From positions 7,636,501 through 7,700,500 of the forward strand of contig NW_026947488.1 in the NCBI RefSeq assembly GCF_034190915.1: DNA of 64,000 nucleotides. The letters are read 5' to 3'. Below the pieces are notes generated by a model, which was not told where the DNA came from, ran no database searches, and worked only from the letters and a program-made list of their open reading frames with translations. Positions 1-12,950 of the stretch are shown here, one piece after another; positions within the stretch are counted from its first letter, which is position 1, and every line of letters starts with the position of its first letter. Made by a program: the position numbers and the translations under genes. Origin of the DNA: Cavia porcellus. Its lineage: Eukaryota > Chordata > Mammalia > Rodentia > Caviidae.

Positions 1-71
1 GTGTTACCTGCTTATCTACTTCATGGGTCATGACAATGTTTAAATGAGATGCTTTTCTTTTCAGGTTTTTT

Positions 72-152
72 TCTTTCTTTTTTTTGGTATTAAACTCATG
101 ACCTTGCACTTGCCAGGCAGGCACTTATGCCACTGAGCTAAGACCCCTGGCC
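72..152 (-). repeat. ID-like tRNA-derived SINE
   Basis: Read on the minus strand, this stretch looks like a tRNA-derived ID-type SINE. It has an A-box-like TAGCTCAGTGGCATAAG, then GCCTGCCTGGCAAGTGCAAG, then a degenerate B-box (GGTCATGAGTTTAATACC), and ends in an A-rich tail (the T-run at 71-86 on the + strand). It is too diverged, and followed by an A-tail, so it is not a functional tRNA gene. The family assignment is by pattern only. Confidence 0.6.
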
Positions 153-329
153 CTTGTTTTCAGTTTCTAGGTAGATCTCATATAAAATCCTCCAGCCATG
201 ACCAGTACAGAAGAACGCTCAATAAATGAGTGGAAAAAACTCATTTGATGAATTCTGGGATCTCAGTGACATATTGGACATCACCTTTAACATCTTTTCT
301 CATTTTATCTCAATCTCTTTTGGTAATAA

Positions 330-620
330 TAGTTACTGATATCAACATAATAATGAATACTAACCAGCATGAATTATTATTAGCATGGTTTTTATTTGCT
401 GGATTCCTACTCTTTTCCAAACATTGCACGGATCATCTCATTTCATTCCTAAATAATCTCCAGGACTCTGTCTTAGGTACTATTTGACAGCTGAGCAACC
501 AGGAAAGCAGCGAGGCTAAGAGTTTGCTTGAGGTCTTGTAGCCAACGTGCGGAGGAGCTGGGGTTCAGTCTCAGGTCTTCAGAGGCTGTGACTTCTTGAG
601 GATGTGACCTTCATGGTCAC
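330..620 (-). repeat. MIR-type ancient SINE (antisense)
   Basis: The order of landmarks is that of an antisense MIR element: a 'cattgcacggatcatctcatttcattcc' type stretch broken by substitutions, then 'gacagctgagcaaccaggaaagcag', then 'gaggtcttgtagccaac' and 'ggggttcagtctcagg'. The copy is heavily diverged, as expected for a repeat older than the mammalian radiation. The short open frame within it is not a gene. Confidence 0.5.
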
Positions 621-1834
621 AGTAAGGTTCACTGGCCAGCAGCATTGCCATCACCTGGGACCTTGGTGAGACCTTAGGCTCCAGCTCAGATCTTCTGAAT
701 TAGAATATTCATGCAAACCTCTCTGCCCCCTTCCACCTTCCACCTCAGGTGATTCTCATGCCCATTAAGTTTGCAAAGCAGTTCGCCACCTGGCCTTTCG
801 GCTCTGCATCAAAATACTGTTTGACCTGCTGCTTCCCTGTGACACAGGACTTTGCTGACAACGTCCAATTATTTTAAAGGCAACAAGACTGTGCTTAAAA
901 TATTTTTAAAGGCATGGGCTTGATTTCTCGATCCCTTCAAAGCTTTCTCTTCTACTCCTTTTTGCAAATGAGTTGTATTTCTCTGGAAGAGCTTGTCACT
1001 GTCCAGTTGATGATGATCCATCTTGGAAAAACGAGAGTTGACCATTCTGTGGCTAACTCAGTTCCACCATAGAGATGTGGTTTATGGGCCAGATTTTTTG
1101 ACAGGGTTGGAATTACTGTAATAGTATGAATTTTGAGGCTATTGACCAAATTCAAATCTCCCACAGATTAAAAAGAAAGTGTTTGGAAACCTCCACACCA
1201 ATTGGAGGTGCTCATATAAACAGAAACAAAAGCAAGCAGAGCTTGATTTATAGAAAGTGTTTCTCTTCTCTGCTTCCTTATTATTTTTTACAGTTTTAAG
1301 TTGTAAAGAGCATTCATGGCTTAAAGGCTCCTTGAACAGACTGTCCCTCAAGGTTTTTAGATGAAAAGAGGAAAGCAGGTAAATAACAAGTCACTAGGAC
1401 GCACTGCAGCTTAACAAGAAGCTTCAGGTCTGTTGAGGATGGGGTGGAGGAGGGCTGGACTAGGGATAGGTTACCTGGGTTGGACTCTCCTCGTCCTTTT
1501 GTCCTATGGGCAAACTAGGACAGGCCTTTCCTTGGCTCCGTCTTCCTAATAGTGGAGAGAACATTGCCTGCCACTTAGGGCTGGTGGGGATACCAAGAGG
1601 CTTTGTGAAATGTGTATGCACTCGGAGAGGCACAGAATAAGCACTCAGCTTCACAAAGGAGACCATTTCGGGCTGCGTCTAACATTCGTTCAACTTTGGC
1701 TCATGCTCCTGAGTCTGTCTGCTTATGAGGCCCTAAGAGATAACTGAGCTCATGAATCCAAGGGACAGAAAACTGGCCACCTCTCCCAAATGCACCAGCA
1801 AGAATAGCATACAGAACACTTTACAAGGGTATGT
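621..1834. other. Intergenic, no gene seen
   Basis: Ordinary-composition non-coding DNA. The open frames are short, overlap on both strands and resemble no family I know. No RNA gene or clear repeat was recognised. Confidence 0.6.
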
Positions 1835-2035
1835 GTCTGGTCAGACTGCTGGGTTCAAAGCCTGCCCCCACCACTTGCTTACCAAGAAACATTCCACCTC
1901 CTGAGCCTCCATCCCTGCCGCTGTTCATGCTAACAACAGCGCTCACGTGAGGGCCTTGGTGTAAGGATTAAGGGAAGCCTGCATAACACAGTCTCACACG
2001 TACACAGAGAATGCTTGTGAAATGCCAGCCACCTT
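1835..2035 (+). repeat. MIR-type ancient SINE (sense)
   Basis: The landmarks follow MIR sense order: 'ctgggttcaaagcctgccc', 'caccacttgcttacc', 'cctgagcctccat', then 'gtaaggattaagggaagcc' and 'gcttgtgaaatgcc'. The copy is strongly diverged, and both ends are approximate. Confidence 0.5.
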
Positions 2036-4588
2036 TATTTCTGTTTTTGTCATTAATTACATTCCTTTGTGAAGTTTTGAGCATAGCTAGATTCGTATCC
2101 CTACACTCCATAAATTCTTATTGAATGTAAAGGTAAAGTACATGTCAAAAAATTACCGGCGAGGATCTAAAGATGATAAATAGAAACAAGGCTTGAGGAA
2201 CATAGCACATTTTAATATTTTTTGTGGATTGACTTTGAGTTAACTTTGTGTGGAGTGGAAAATAGTGCTTATAGAAATAAAATGAAAAACAAAAAAAAAA
2301 AAATCACAAATGCCTACCCATCAAGGTAAACGCAGTAAAATGTTTCATAAGGGTCGTGGCGCTGTTCATCTGCCTTCCAAATGGCATCTTCACTATCTGC
2401 TTGAATTATATCGGCTGGCAATGAAACGATTTCATTTATAAATAGGAAACAAATGTGGGAGAGAGCCATTAGCTACAAAATTAATTCATTCAAAGGCAGG
2501 CTGCAAATGTCTCGGAGTCTGAAACTTCAGGAAGCAGGCTGACCCCCAGTCGTATATCACAGTGGGACAGATTGACAGGCAAAAGCGTGCTTAGAAACTG
2601 TCGTGGTCAAAAACTGTCTCTCTGAGGAAGTGACTGTAAGGTGTGGATGTCTCCAGGGAAGAGCAATGCGTCTGGAGGAAACGGCCTGCCAGGCACAAGG
2701 AAGAGCGAGTGGGATGAGCCTCGAGTGACTGACTGATGGTCAAGAGCTTGGAGTGGGACATGAGTGAGCCATGGAGGCCGGTGGCCTGGTGCTAAGAGCA
2801 GGAGCTTGTGGTTAGACTCGGCTACTTACGCTACGAGGATTTTAGTAACTCATCCAGACTTTTATAGTCCGTGAAGTTGGGACAGTAAGACCAGCATCAA
2901 TGAGACCGCTTGTGGAACGTGCCTGATAAAGAATCTGTGGAGTAGCAGATACTCATGAAATTCTAGCATAAAACAAACCAAATTAAAAGCATCGCACAGA
3001 TTCAGCAATGTGGGAAGCCAGTCAGTCAAGCCAAGTTTACCACCGTCCAGTCTCTGGTGTTCACATCACATTCCTCCAAGCAAGGCTTTTGGACAGGCAG
3101 ACAGGTTCACAGATGCCCCTGTGCCCCGGGAGCTCTCCCTGGTACAGTGCTGAGTGGGGAAGGGGCTCCCCTGGGAGTATAGGACTGGAGTCCCGTGGGT
3201 TGATTGCAAACTCCTTGGGGCCTCTTGGCCTTATGGAATTCCTTTAATTTCTGTACACACAAAGTTTACAGAAACTGCTGTTGTCTCAAGAAACTGAATT
3301 TAGGTCCTAATGGAATTTGTATTGATGGCTCAGTGATCTGACAAACAACCTTTTGATTTTCCTACCAGCGAAGTGAGGGGAAGGGCACTATGATGCTTCC
3401 TATTTGGAAGTTGTCTTGGAATTAGGTAGAGAATCAGAGGCACTGAAATGGGACTTGGTGAATAGACAAAAGACTGAGCGACACCAGAGGCAGGGACCAG
3501 GAAAAGACATTCAGCAGAGCAGTATTTAGTATTCATGAATTTCTCCAGCATTCAGGTAATGCACTTAAAAAAGCGCATGTTATTGAGGCAAGGGGTACAT
3601 TGGGTCCTTTAAAACAGCATTGCTTGGAAACAGGCAAGGATGGGGATTATGCTTGGAGAATAAACCTTCTCGGAAGGCTTAAGCAGAGAAATCGTGTTGC
3701 CTCAAATGTCCCCTCATGTATTTTCATTGTGGCAGTGAGTTGGGATCATGAAGCAATATAACTGGTTCTTAACAAACATTACAAAATTCACCCAGGAGAG
3801 TGCTACACCCGCCAGTGTCAGGCCTTTCCTTCTTGGCCTCTCGGGGTGTGGAGGCTATAGGAGCCCTCTGCTTAGTGTAAGCACAGTTTTAAGAGGAAAC
3901 CTATAGATTTCCACAAAGGGTAATTTAAAAATATCAATAAGCTCTAATATGGAAGCTGAATATTGTCAGTAATGGATTTTTTCTTCTCTGAAAGTGAATT
4001 TGGGGCTTGGGGAGCTCTAGAAGCCACTTAGGATCTGGTCTGATGACCCAAATGCCCGGGAGCGGCTCCAGATTCCACAAACCATTGCAACTCTCAGTGT
4101 CCTGCAATGTTTTTTCTTCATCTCTGTACAGGGGTCATCACCCTCCTGGTGGTCACTACTTCAGGATGGGAGATGCTCCATGAAGGGCTTAAGGGATGTA
4201 AGGCTCACACAGTGTGAAGGCCTCCCATTTAAAATACACACAAATGTCTTCCTTTGTGGATATTAGCAAGAAGACCTGCTGAACTTGTTGCTAAGACTCT
4301 CCTCCCTAAAGCCGTGGTGGGATTTCTCTATAAGGAGAGACCTGACACTTCATCGCCAGGACTCCTGCCAACCCCATCTTTCCTGGGAACAGCTTTGCGC
4401 TGTCCCTTTTTGTGCCCCATCTTCAACATCCAATTTTGCATTTTTTGCTTCAAAACTGTCTCAAGATCATGCATTGCTGTGTAGATACTACGAGCATTCT
4501 TCTCATGGAAGGTGTTACTATTTCTGGCTTTGATATCTGTGATAGGATCTTTCCTGTTTTTTTAATGGACATGTTTGTCCTGTATTCA
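2036..4588. other. Intergenic, no gene seen
   Basis: There is a short A-run at 2290-2302. The stretch at about 2330-2510 is AT-rich with several TAAT-type homeodomain-like sites (for example 'acaaaattaattcattc') and no repeat signature, so it could be a conserved regulatory element, which I cannot test here. The rest shows nothing I can name, and the small ORFs at 3008-3247 and 4254-4533 look like chance frames. Confidence 0.5.
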
Positions 4589-4643
4589 TTTTTTCTTTCT
4601 TTCTTCCTTCCTTCCTTCCTTCCTTTCTTTCTTTTTTTCTATC
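4589..4643. repeat. (TTTC/TTCC)n pyrimidine microsatellite
   Basis: A run of TTTC and TTCC units that directly abuts the A-tail end of the antisense B1 SINE that follows. It probably grew from that SINE's tail. Confidence 0.8.
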
Positions 4644-4785
4644 TTTTTGAGACAGGTTCTCTCTATGTAGTTCAGGCTGAACTTGAGCTCACTTTGTAGT
4701 CTAGGCTGGTCTCAAACTCACAACGATCCTCCTGCCTCAGTCTCCCAAGTGCTGGCATTACAGGCATGAGCCACCATGCACAGTG
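4644..4785 (-). repeat. B1-type SINE (7SL-derived), antisense
   Basis: Reading along the + strand it shows the reverse complement of a B1/Alu-like monomer: 'tttttgagacaggttctctc', 'tatgtagttcaggctg', 'gtctaggctggtctcaaac', 'cctgcctcagtctcccaag', 'gctggcattacaggcatgag' and 'ccaccatgc'. A partial internal duplication (two versions of the 'tagtctaggctg' block) fits rodent B1 architecture. This is one of the better arguments for a rodent genome. Confidence 0.85.
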
Positions 4786-5979
4786 ATTTAGTTGTCAGTC
4801 ACCACCACCCTAATAGAGCCACTTCTGCTACTGTGAAATGTTCATTTTCTTGGTACCATTTGTCACAGTGTATAATCATATGCTTGTCTGATTATTTCTT
4901 TACTATTTGACTTAGTACTAAGCTGTAATACTAAAATGTCAAGCAAGGGTCATACTTATTTTATTTGAATACATTCTCAGTTAAGCATAGCTCCTCTGAC
5001 ATAGCAATGTTCAATTGAATATTAAATAGTTGGACAAAGAACAGATTAGATACGTGTGCCCATGCTGGTTAAAATAAGAGATGCCTATAAAATAATGAGG
5101 TTTTCTTGGAAAGCTGGTTGAACTGAAGGTAATCTCCAAAGTAAACCTTCAGCAATGATTTGACAAATGATATGGGGGGAATGAAGCTTCCAACGTGCTA
5201 AATGTCTAGTACAAGTTGGTGTTCTCTAAAATCGAAGAATGAATTTTAGGCATAACTGAGGTCAAGAGCAAAATATATTTATTTAGAGGAAGAAAGCTTC
5301 TGTCTGAGAGGAAGGAGGTCCTGAATGGGTCCCCTTCTAGGGATTTTATAGAGTAAAACCACAAGGTGAGGAGGTCCAAGGTGGAGAAAACATGGGAACT
5401 CAAGGTGGCAGAAGCTGGGACAGAACAATGGTCAGCCAATAAGATTAACTGCTCAGGTAAAACTGAATAAACTGGGGACAAATGGGGGAGCAACCGGGTG
5501 TCCAGATGGTGACTCCTGGCTTCTTCAGGGTGATAGAGACCTATTTAGAATATCAATTCTTAGGATGTGGGTGGGTTTGTTTGATCTTTTGTCTTGAGGC
5601 CTGGCCCACAGCAGGAGGTGTCTGCCTCCCCCACAGTTGCAAGGCACCTGGCCTTCCACACTGGCTCCTTGGAGGACCCAGCCCTGTCTGACAGCCTGTA
5701 ATATTTCTATCTAACTCAGCTGCCTGGAACAATACCATCATTTGGAATAAATGTGTAACCTTCGCACATGTCTCCATGAGGGGAAAAATAGCCTAACATA
5801 TGTGCTGTTTGGTAAACAGGTTTTAGCTTGTGTTAAAAATGATTCGTTTCATCTCTCTGCACTGATACCACGAACCACTTGAAGGATTTTGAAGTGGACA
5901 TGAAACAGGAAATCAAGCTTGTGTGGAGGTGTCTGGATGGGGTTCATGAGTGATATGTATCACTATTGCAATGAGAAAA
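4786..5979. other. Intergenic, possible old LTR-like segment
   Basis: No gene is supported. The 5200-5720 stretch, with an 'aatatatttatttagagg' start and GC-rich middle, has the general look of an eroded LTR on the minus strand. No paired LTR, target duplication or internal retroviral sequence was found, so it is left unassigned. Confidence 0.4.
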
Positions 5980-6185
5980 CGTGATTTTTAACGCTAATTA
6001 TGTGGTAGAATGTGGCGTTTTATCTAATCTTGCCACCATTCCTAGGAAGAAATCTGTATTGTTTCCTATAACTTATAGATGTGGATGCTACGGCTTAGTG
6101 AGTTTAGTAAGTCCTTGTCTGAGGTCGTACAGCCATAAGATATGGAGTCAATATTTGACCTGTGACGCCCTGTATCTTTCTGTGC
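5980..6185 (-). repeat. MIR-type ancient SINE (antisense)
   Basis: Shows diverged antisense MIR landmarks: 'gccaccattcctaggaag', 'cttatagatgtggatgc', 'gtccttgtctgaggtcgtac', 'agccataagatatggagtc'. Boundaries are approximate. Confidence 0.5.
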
Positions 6186-8989
6186 TATAAAGGAATTTGT
6201 ATTCATTCAGTTAAAAAGTATGAACCAGTAATAGGCGTGGGTTATCTTGGCTGCATTCAATTTTTAATGGAAGTTGCCTTCTTAGTAACTTACCGTCCCA
6301 CAAAAACATCACACTCAACAAAATACTGCCACTGTCTCATTCAGTGTTGTTAACAAGAAAGATTGGTGCTATTTTAAGAATTTTCTTAGAATATTGACAT
6401 GAATTTCTGCCTTCCCCTTCAACGTGTAATTTTCTCATTACCAGCATTCTTTGATTGTTCTCTTTTAAACTTCCTTCCTTTCGGTCTTGAAATGCCACTT
6501 ACTGCTGACGACAATGATACAAGCAGATTACGTCATTGTTTCCAAAAAAAGTCAAAAGAAGGCTAAAACTAGATCCAAAATATCCAGGTATGTGTGCGGG
6601 TCTGTAACCTGTCAGAGACCTGGGGCCACCCTAGCTCAGGAGCTCCCAAGTGACCACGGCTGTGTTTATGCCATTGGTCTAAAGAATCCCTGGCCTCTAA
6701 AGAGGCTGAGTTTCTTTTAAAATTCTCTCACATGAGTGATACCATTGTCTTGTGAATATAGCTTGATTTCTCCCTTGGGTATGTGAATTTTTAAAAACCC
6801 AGATGGGGACAAGAAACAAAAAAGATATCAAACAAACAAAAGATTTTTCTTACTTCTGAAACTTCCGTTGCTGCATGATCCAAAGAAAAAAAGAAATATA
6901 TTATTTTTGTTGGATTAGAGCAGTTCTCATGTCGAGAAAGATTGAGGCCAGCAGTTGGAGGCATAGGGAAGGAGTTTTAGGCCAAATCGGTGGCCCTTAC
7001 AAGAGTCTTGGCTCTGTGCTTTACTGAAGGTCACAGGCTGCAGCTGGTGTGGGTAAGGACCCAGCACCACCTCCCAGCAAGGCTGACTGTCCAGCCAGCC
7101 TTTGATGGGTCCTTCTTTGTCCTTGCGAGAACTCTATTAGTTTTCATTTTTATTTTTGGTTGCAGTATTAGGAAATGGATGCATTTTTCTTGCAAAAGAG
7201 CCAAAATACTATAAAGTGCTTAGAGAAATACTCTCCTGATCTCGAGGGTAGTAGACAGAACACTATTCCTCTATCACTTGAAGGTGTGCATATCCTAATT
7301 CCTGAAGTTACCGCACATGCTAATGTCGTGGATCTAAGCATCCCAAGAGGAGAAGATCGTCTTGGATTACCCAGGTGTGCCCATTGTCACTTAAAGAGTC
7401 CTGGCGAGGGAGGAAGAGAGGTTCAAACACCCAAAGAAGAGACAACAGTGAAGGTGAAGACTGGAGTTGTAAATAGGGAAAGGAATTGCAGGTGTCCTCT
7501 GAATGATAATTTATTAAAATAATAATAGAAAACTATTAACAACATTCATTGTTGTCAGCGTGATGTGAACTTCACGCTGCTTACAAATAGATGGTCTATG
7601 CTTACAGTGTATAAATGGGATAAGTCTACGTTTATAGTGTTACAGTACTTACATATTGTTTTCACCTTAAGAGTATGTCTTGGAGATATTTCCACATGGA
7701 TAAATAGAAAGCTATGTATTCTTTAAAAAATTTATTATGTACAGTGGAAGTTTTGTAATACCTTTTTTCATTTCTCTAAACACGATCTCTTTGTGTCCAA
7801 TTGTACTTATTTATTTTGCTATTATGCTTAATACTAAAGTAAAAATACCTCTTTGTGCATATGACTGTAAATTTTTTTGCTTGGCAGACTTTAAGAATTT
7901 TTAAGCCTTAAATATGCAAATCGACAGATTTGACTACATACTTGGGTGCTGATCACTTAATGGTTCCAGGAGGCATGACACGCATCAGAAACAAGAGTAC
8001 CAAATCAATTGCTTGACTGGAAAGGGTAGCAGATCAAAAGGCAATCAACAAATACAGGTTCTGACCAGCACTCAGAGTATGTGGCTGGGGCTAGGATAAA
8101 ATTCTCACCACTCACCCTTGTCCTACAGCCTGGTTCCTACCCGACCACAGGTCAGCAGCAGTCCACAGCCTGGGGTTTGAGGATCCATGAGTTAGAAAGC
8201 AGATAATGAGAGACAGAGTAAAAAAAATACAGGAGGTAGGAACAACACAGGGAGAGACAATAACTTCATTCTGAAACTGTTCCCTGAGATTTAAGAAGCT
8301 CAGGGGAACTCAAGCAGGAAAACCACACTTAGGCACGTAGACAACTAAGTTTTAAGAAGAAAGTAAAGAGAAAAAAATCTCAAAGTCTGTCAAGAAAAAA
8401 TATACAGTCATACGTACAAAGAAGTGTTTTAAGAAGGTTTACTTTAGCATTACCTGTAATCGTGTTAGCCTAAAAACTGTGATGGTAAGTACCACTGTTT
8501 GTAATCAGACCTGCCCACTTGTGTATTTTAGGCTTAAGGGTGTATTACCTTGATAAGGAATATTTTTCATACCCTGGAATATTAAAATCACTATTTTTCA
8601 AATATGTATCAGGTTCTGTGCTTTGTGTGTGCATTTATTCCAGAAATGTGTGAGGTAGGTGCATTTACTCTCACTTAAAAAACAATATTATTTTGAAGGT
8701 TGGCTTAAGCGACCCATTTCCAGAAGCGGTATACGAGCTAAACGCTGCATCTGTCTGATTTCAGTGGATGCCGTCTTAGCCATCCTGCGATCTCTCTCCT
8801 CGCTTGCCCTGCAGGATGAATTGTTTTTGGCACATTTCTTCCTCTGATACCATGAGTTCTGTCTACGCTAAACCAAGGGAATTTTTAGGAACCTGGACCA
8901 CTTATTGTAGACACCCAAGATGGATATTACAGTTCTCACAGACGTCCTAGTTGATTTTGACATGAAACAAGTATTTGTACATTTTGTAT
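6186..8989. other. Intergenic, no gene seen
   Basis: AT-rich non-coding DNA. The segment at about 7640-7880 is vaguely reminiscent of L1 or another old LINE ('ggagatatttccacatgg') but is too degraded to assign. The 115-codon open frame at 7175-7522 has no recognisable domain, no splice context and no repeat-free codon signature. Confidence 0.45.
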
Positions 8990-9540
8990 AAAAAATACTT
9001 TATTACGCTTTTGTTGCAAATATTTTTCTCCCTGTATCTTGTCTTTTCATCTAGAGTTTCTGTTCAATTTTCTTCTAGAGGTTTTTAAGTTTTCTTTTTT
9101 TAACATTTAGGTTAATGAATCCTGTTAATCTTGAGACAAGCATAGTCTATGGCTGCTTTTTATTTTAAAATTCTTTTGCATGTGTCCATTTAATTGAGCG
9201 ATTTGTTAAGAAAACAGTCCTTTGTCTAATCCCTTCATTTCTTTATCAAAGATTAGTTGGCTACGTGCATGTTTGTCTATTTCTGGGCAGTCTGCTTTAT
9301 TGATCCGCCTGTCTGTTCTTTTTCCAATATCACACTGTATTGATCACTGCAGAGTTAGAGTAAGTGTAGAAATCAAGAAATCTTTCTCCAAGTTTGATCT
9401 TTGTCTTCAGTGTTGTGCTGGCTAGACTTTTATCTTTCATACATACACTTCAGAGTCAGTTTTGCAGTATTATAAAATAGCTTTCTGGGATTTTGATTGC
9501 GTTACACTGATTTTAAGTATCATTTGACCAATACTGAATC
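8990..9540 (-). repeat. Degraded L1 LINE fragment (antisense), first part
   Basis: The + strand reads like the reverse complement of L1 3'-terminal ORF2 sequence: 'gttgcaaatatttttctccc', 'cctttgtctaatccc', 'ttatcaaagattagttggc' and 'ctatttctgggcagtc'. It carries many substitutions and small indels and no intact reading frame. It seems to continue after a younger insertion at about 9541-9905. Confidence 0.65.
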
Positions 9541-9905
9541 TTCTGTTATATTGACTGAATAGTTGTGATCTCCCCAAACAGAATTCCTATGTTGAAATGT
9601 AAGCCCCAGTGTAATGATATCTGGAAGCAGGGATTTGAGTAACAGTCTCTTGAGTATATTAGCACCTTTATAAAAAGAATGTCAAGAAAACTTTCTTCCT
9701 CTCTTTACCCTCTGCCATATGAAAACTTAGCAGGAAGATGACAACAATGAAGTGAGTCCTCAGCTAACACCAGATGTGCTGGTACCTTGGTCTTGGATTT
9801 CCCAGAATTCACATGGTGGTAAGTAATTATTTGTTGCTTACACACCTAGTTAATGGCCAGTTGTTAGAGCAGCCCAAAGTGACTAAGACACAATCCATGG
9901 ACACA
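9541..9905 (+). repeat. Interspersed element inserted in the L1 relic
   Basis: This segment interrupts the L1-like sequence. It shows landmarks shared by a common dispersed mammalian repeat: 'cctatgttgaaatgtaagcc', 'cctttataaaaag', 'ctctgccatatgaaaac', 'cttggtcttggatttccc' and a terminal 'agcagcccaaagtgactaag'. I recognise the pattern but cannot name the family with confidence. Confidence 0.4.
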
Positions 9906-9989
9906 GGTGGCTTTTCAATTTACTTACATATTTTTTATTTCATTACATTTATGTCTATGTATTTCACTTAGCTTGGTTACCACGAGTGG

Positions 9990-11080
9990 TATTGCCTGTT
10001 CGAATTTCAAATTCCAAATGTTCATTGCTGGTACGTAAGAAAGCAATTTGGCTTTTGTGTATTAATCACCTGTAACCTTTTTATATTTGCTTATTAGTTA
10101 CAGGAGGTATTTATTTATTTATGAAGTCTCTAAGCTTTTTAGTCGGACAATCATGTTACTTGTGAACAAAGAGTCTTTTTAATTCTTCCTTTCCAATCTG
10201 TATCCCTTTTCTTGTCTTACTGTACTAGCGAGGACTTCCAGTAGGGTGCTGAGTGGAATAGTAAGAGCAAATTATTTAAACCTGCTTCATCTTCAAGCTT
10301 AAGGGTGCAAATTTCTCCTTTTCAAAATTAGATGTGATGATAGGGTAGAAATTTTGTAGATGTTTTTCTTCAAGTTGAGAAATTTTCTCTCTAATTTTGG
10401 TTGACTGAGAATTTTTTTTTATTATGTGTGGGCATTGGGATTTTCAATGCCTTTTCTCCTTCAATTTATATAATCATATGAATTTTCTGGTCAGTATGTT
10501 GATGTGATGGATTATATTAATTGACTTTCAAATGTTAAATCAGCTTCTTGATGTGAAACAAATTTTTTCAGTTCTGAGGTTCTTCTTATACATTTTGTGA
10601 TTAATTAATATTCAGGAAGAATTTTTGCATATCTACCATGACATATTGGCTTATAGTGTTCTTTGCTTATAATTTCTTTACCTAGTTTTAGCATTAGGAC
10701 AGTGCTGTTCTCACAACACAATGTAGAAAGTATTCTTTGGGTCATTGTTTCCTTGAGTAGATTATGGATGTTTAGCTTCCTTTCTTCCTTAAACATTTGA
10801 TAGAATTCTCTAGTGAAATCACCAGGACCTGGTGCTTTCTTTCTAGAAAATATTATTAATGTTTGAATTAATTAATAGAGGCCAATAAAATGTTTTTTTT
10901 ATCCTCTGTAAGGTTTAGAAGATTTTGTCCCTTGGGGATGAGTCATTTCTTCTTGGCCACCAAACTTGTAGGCAACTTGTTGTTCATGGTTTAATTTTCA
11001 TTTAACTCTGGATTGACATCTAAATGTATCTCACAGATTTAGTCTGTATTTTCTCTAAATTTGCATTTTTTATTTTCTAA
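9990..11080 (-). repeat. Degraded L1 LINE fragment (antisense), second part
   Basis: This continues the L1 relic. The + strand is the reverse complement of the ORF2 reverse-transcriptase region, including 'gatagaattctctagtgaaa' and 'caccaggacctggtgctttc', which mark L1 ORF2 antisense sequence. The frame is destroyed by stops and indels. Confidence 0.65.
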
Positions 11081-12839
11081 GTTTTACTTTATTTCCTTAT
11101 TTATTCAACTATCACGAAAAAGAATAGGATTTGAAAAAGTCTGCTGCATTGGTAGAGAACAAAGAAACTTCCTTTCATTTAAGATAGTTTTGAAAGCAAG
11201 AGCCAAAGCAAAGCCACTTTGCTAACAAACTAGCTGCGGTACGAGATATAAACTTAATAACTGTCCTGACTCACTCAGAATATCAGTAAATAATGCAAAT
11301 AAACCCAACGCAAAAGAAGTGAAATTGTTTTTAGATCTATTCAACTTTTTTTTTTTTTTTTTTTTGACATCTCTGTGGTTGCTCCATGAAGTCTGTCTTT
11401 CTCTTCCTGGGTAACTATTTTTGAAGTCATTATATTGTCATAAAATAGTGTGTGAAATTATCTATTCATCACAATGTAACTTAGACCAGAGAGAATTTAG
11501 CGGGCTGGAATATAATATGAAGGTATTTAGCCCTCACTTTTAAGAGTACTGCAATTTTCCCCTCAGACATGCCCGCTCCCAGATACAAATGTGTGAGAAG
11601 AGCTTAGAAATATACACGGAGAAGCTTATAAATATATACAGCTTATTTTAACGTTGTGAATTTTTAATCAGGCAACACATAAAGTATATATCACAATGCC
11701 TGGATGGTAACAGCAAATGCTATTATTCCTCATTGATTCTGTTATTTATTTTATAAATTGTGAGAACGAGGACCAGGTGACATCATGGAACTATTTGTAG
11801 ATACACAGCTGCAAGATGGGTGCAAAGGATGAATGTTAATCTTTGTAACTGTGGAAGGCTGCAGAACGACCCCACCGTCCGTGCTCCTCTCCTCTCTACT
11901 GTCCTAACTTTGGACCAGCGCTTTGATTCCCAGCGATCCATTCAGGAAGCGTCTAGCCCAGCTCCATCTCCTCTAACTTTGCCTCGGAGTTTTTGTGCCT
12001 GCTCACAGTTCATCTCCTGGGCAGCTCACTCACTGCACCCTGCTCCCAGCCCTGGTTCGCAGTGTCACTTTGGTCACATTTTTACTGTTAGCTGACATTG
12101 TCTTCCAATTCCAAATTCCAAGACAGTAAAATCAAGGGTGTGTCGTTGAGACAGTTAAACAGATAAGTGTTTTTTTTTTTTTTTTTTTTTTTTCCATACA
12201 GACTTGTTCCCCAGCTCTTTACACAGGGGTTAAATGGGATTTGCTGGGGTGGGGAATTTTGAATGAGGGTTAGGGTTAGCCAATCCTAGCAAATAAGTAC
12301 TCAGCAATTGTTAGGTATTAATTTTTATTGTTATTGCCAGTATAAAAGTTACTTCTAACTCTATTAGTCAAGTTCTACAGCATCTTAGGGTAACTGGGAG
12401 GACTTAATGACGTCATGTACATCTGGCACTCGGTAGATGCTTGATTATTGTAAGTTATTAAATGAAGAATAATGTTAATAAAAATGGCTCGGTAAATTTC
12501 CGGATGGCATTGTCTACCTCACAAGGGTCAAGAAGGCAAGATTTTCCTTTCTTCCCTCTTTTTTGTTTTAAAGAGCATAAAACAAAACAGAACAAAGCAG
12601 ATCAGAACAAAACGATGCAAGTGACGCAGGATTACAAAGCAAGACAACAGGAGATCAACAGTGGCTACTGCAATATCTCTTTTTTCTTTGGAATAGTTGT
12701 CCATATCTTCAGAAGGCAGGATTCTCATACACCGGTGTATAATATTTCTACTTCCAATCCTCTGTCATCGTCACAAAAGAAGAAATCTGGCACTGTGTTT
12801 GTACCGAGTACTTTAAACCATTCTCATGCCAAACTTTAA
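11081..12839. other. Intergenic with poly-T runs
   Basis: Non-coding. T-runs occur at about 11347-11366 and 12170-12194, probably remnants of A-tails of antisense retroposons whose bodies are no longer recognisable. No gene seen. Confidence 0.5.
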
Positions 12840-12950
12840 GGTAGGTATATTATTATCCCCATCTTACAAATGAAGAAACAAAGGTACAGAGAGGTTACGA
12901 TCAGGTTTAAGACAACAGCAGTATTCCTCCCACGCCTGTACTCAGTACTG
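12840..12950 (-). repeat. MIR-type fragment (antisense)
   Basis: 'attattatccccatcttac', 'aaatgaagaaacaaaggtac' and 'agagaggttacgatcagg' follow the order of an antisense MIR central region. Only the best-preserved part is marked. Confidence 0.55.

Noticed and set aside
72..152. tRNA gene on the minus strand
   Set aside because: It has A- and B-box-like blocks but no cloverleaf with paired acceptor stem, and ends in an A-tail, so it is a SINE.
5200..5720. Solo LTR
   Set aside because: General LTR-like composition only. No TG...CA ends with target duplication could be established.
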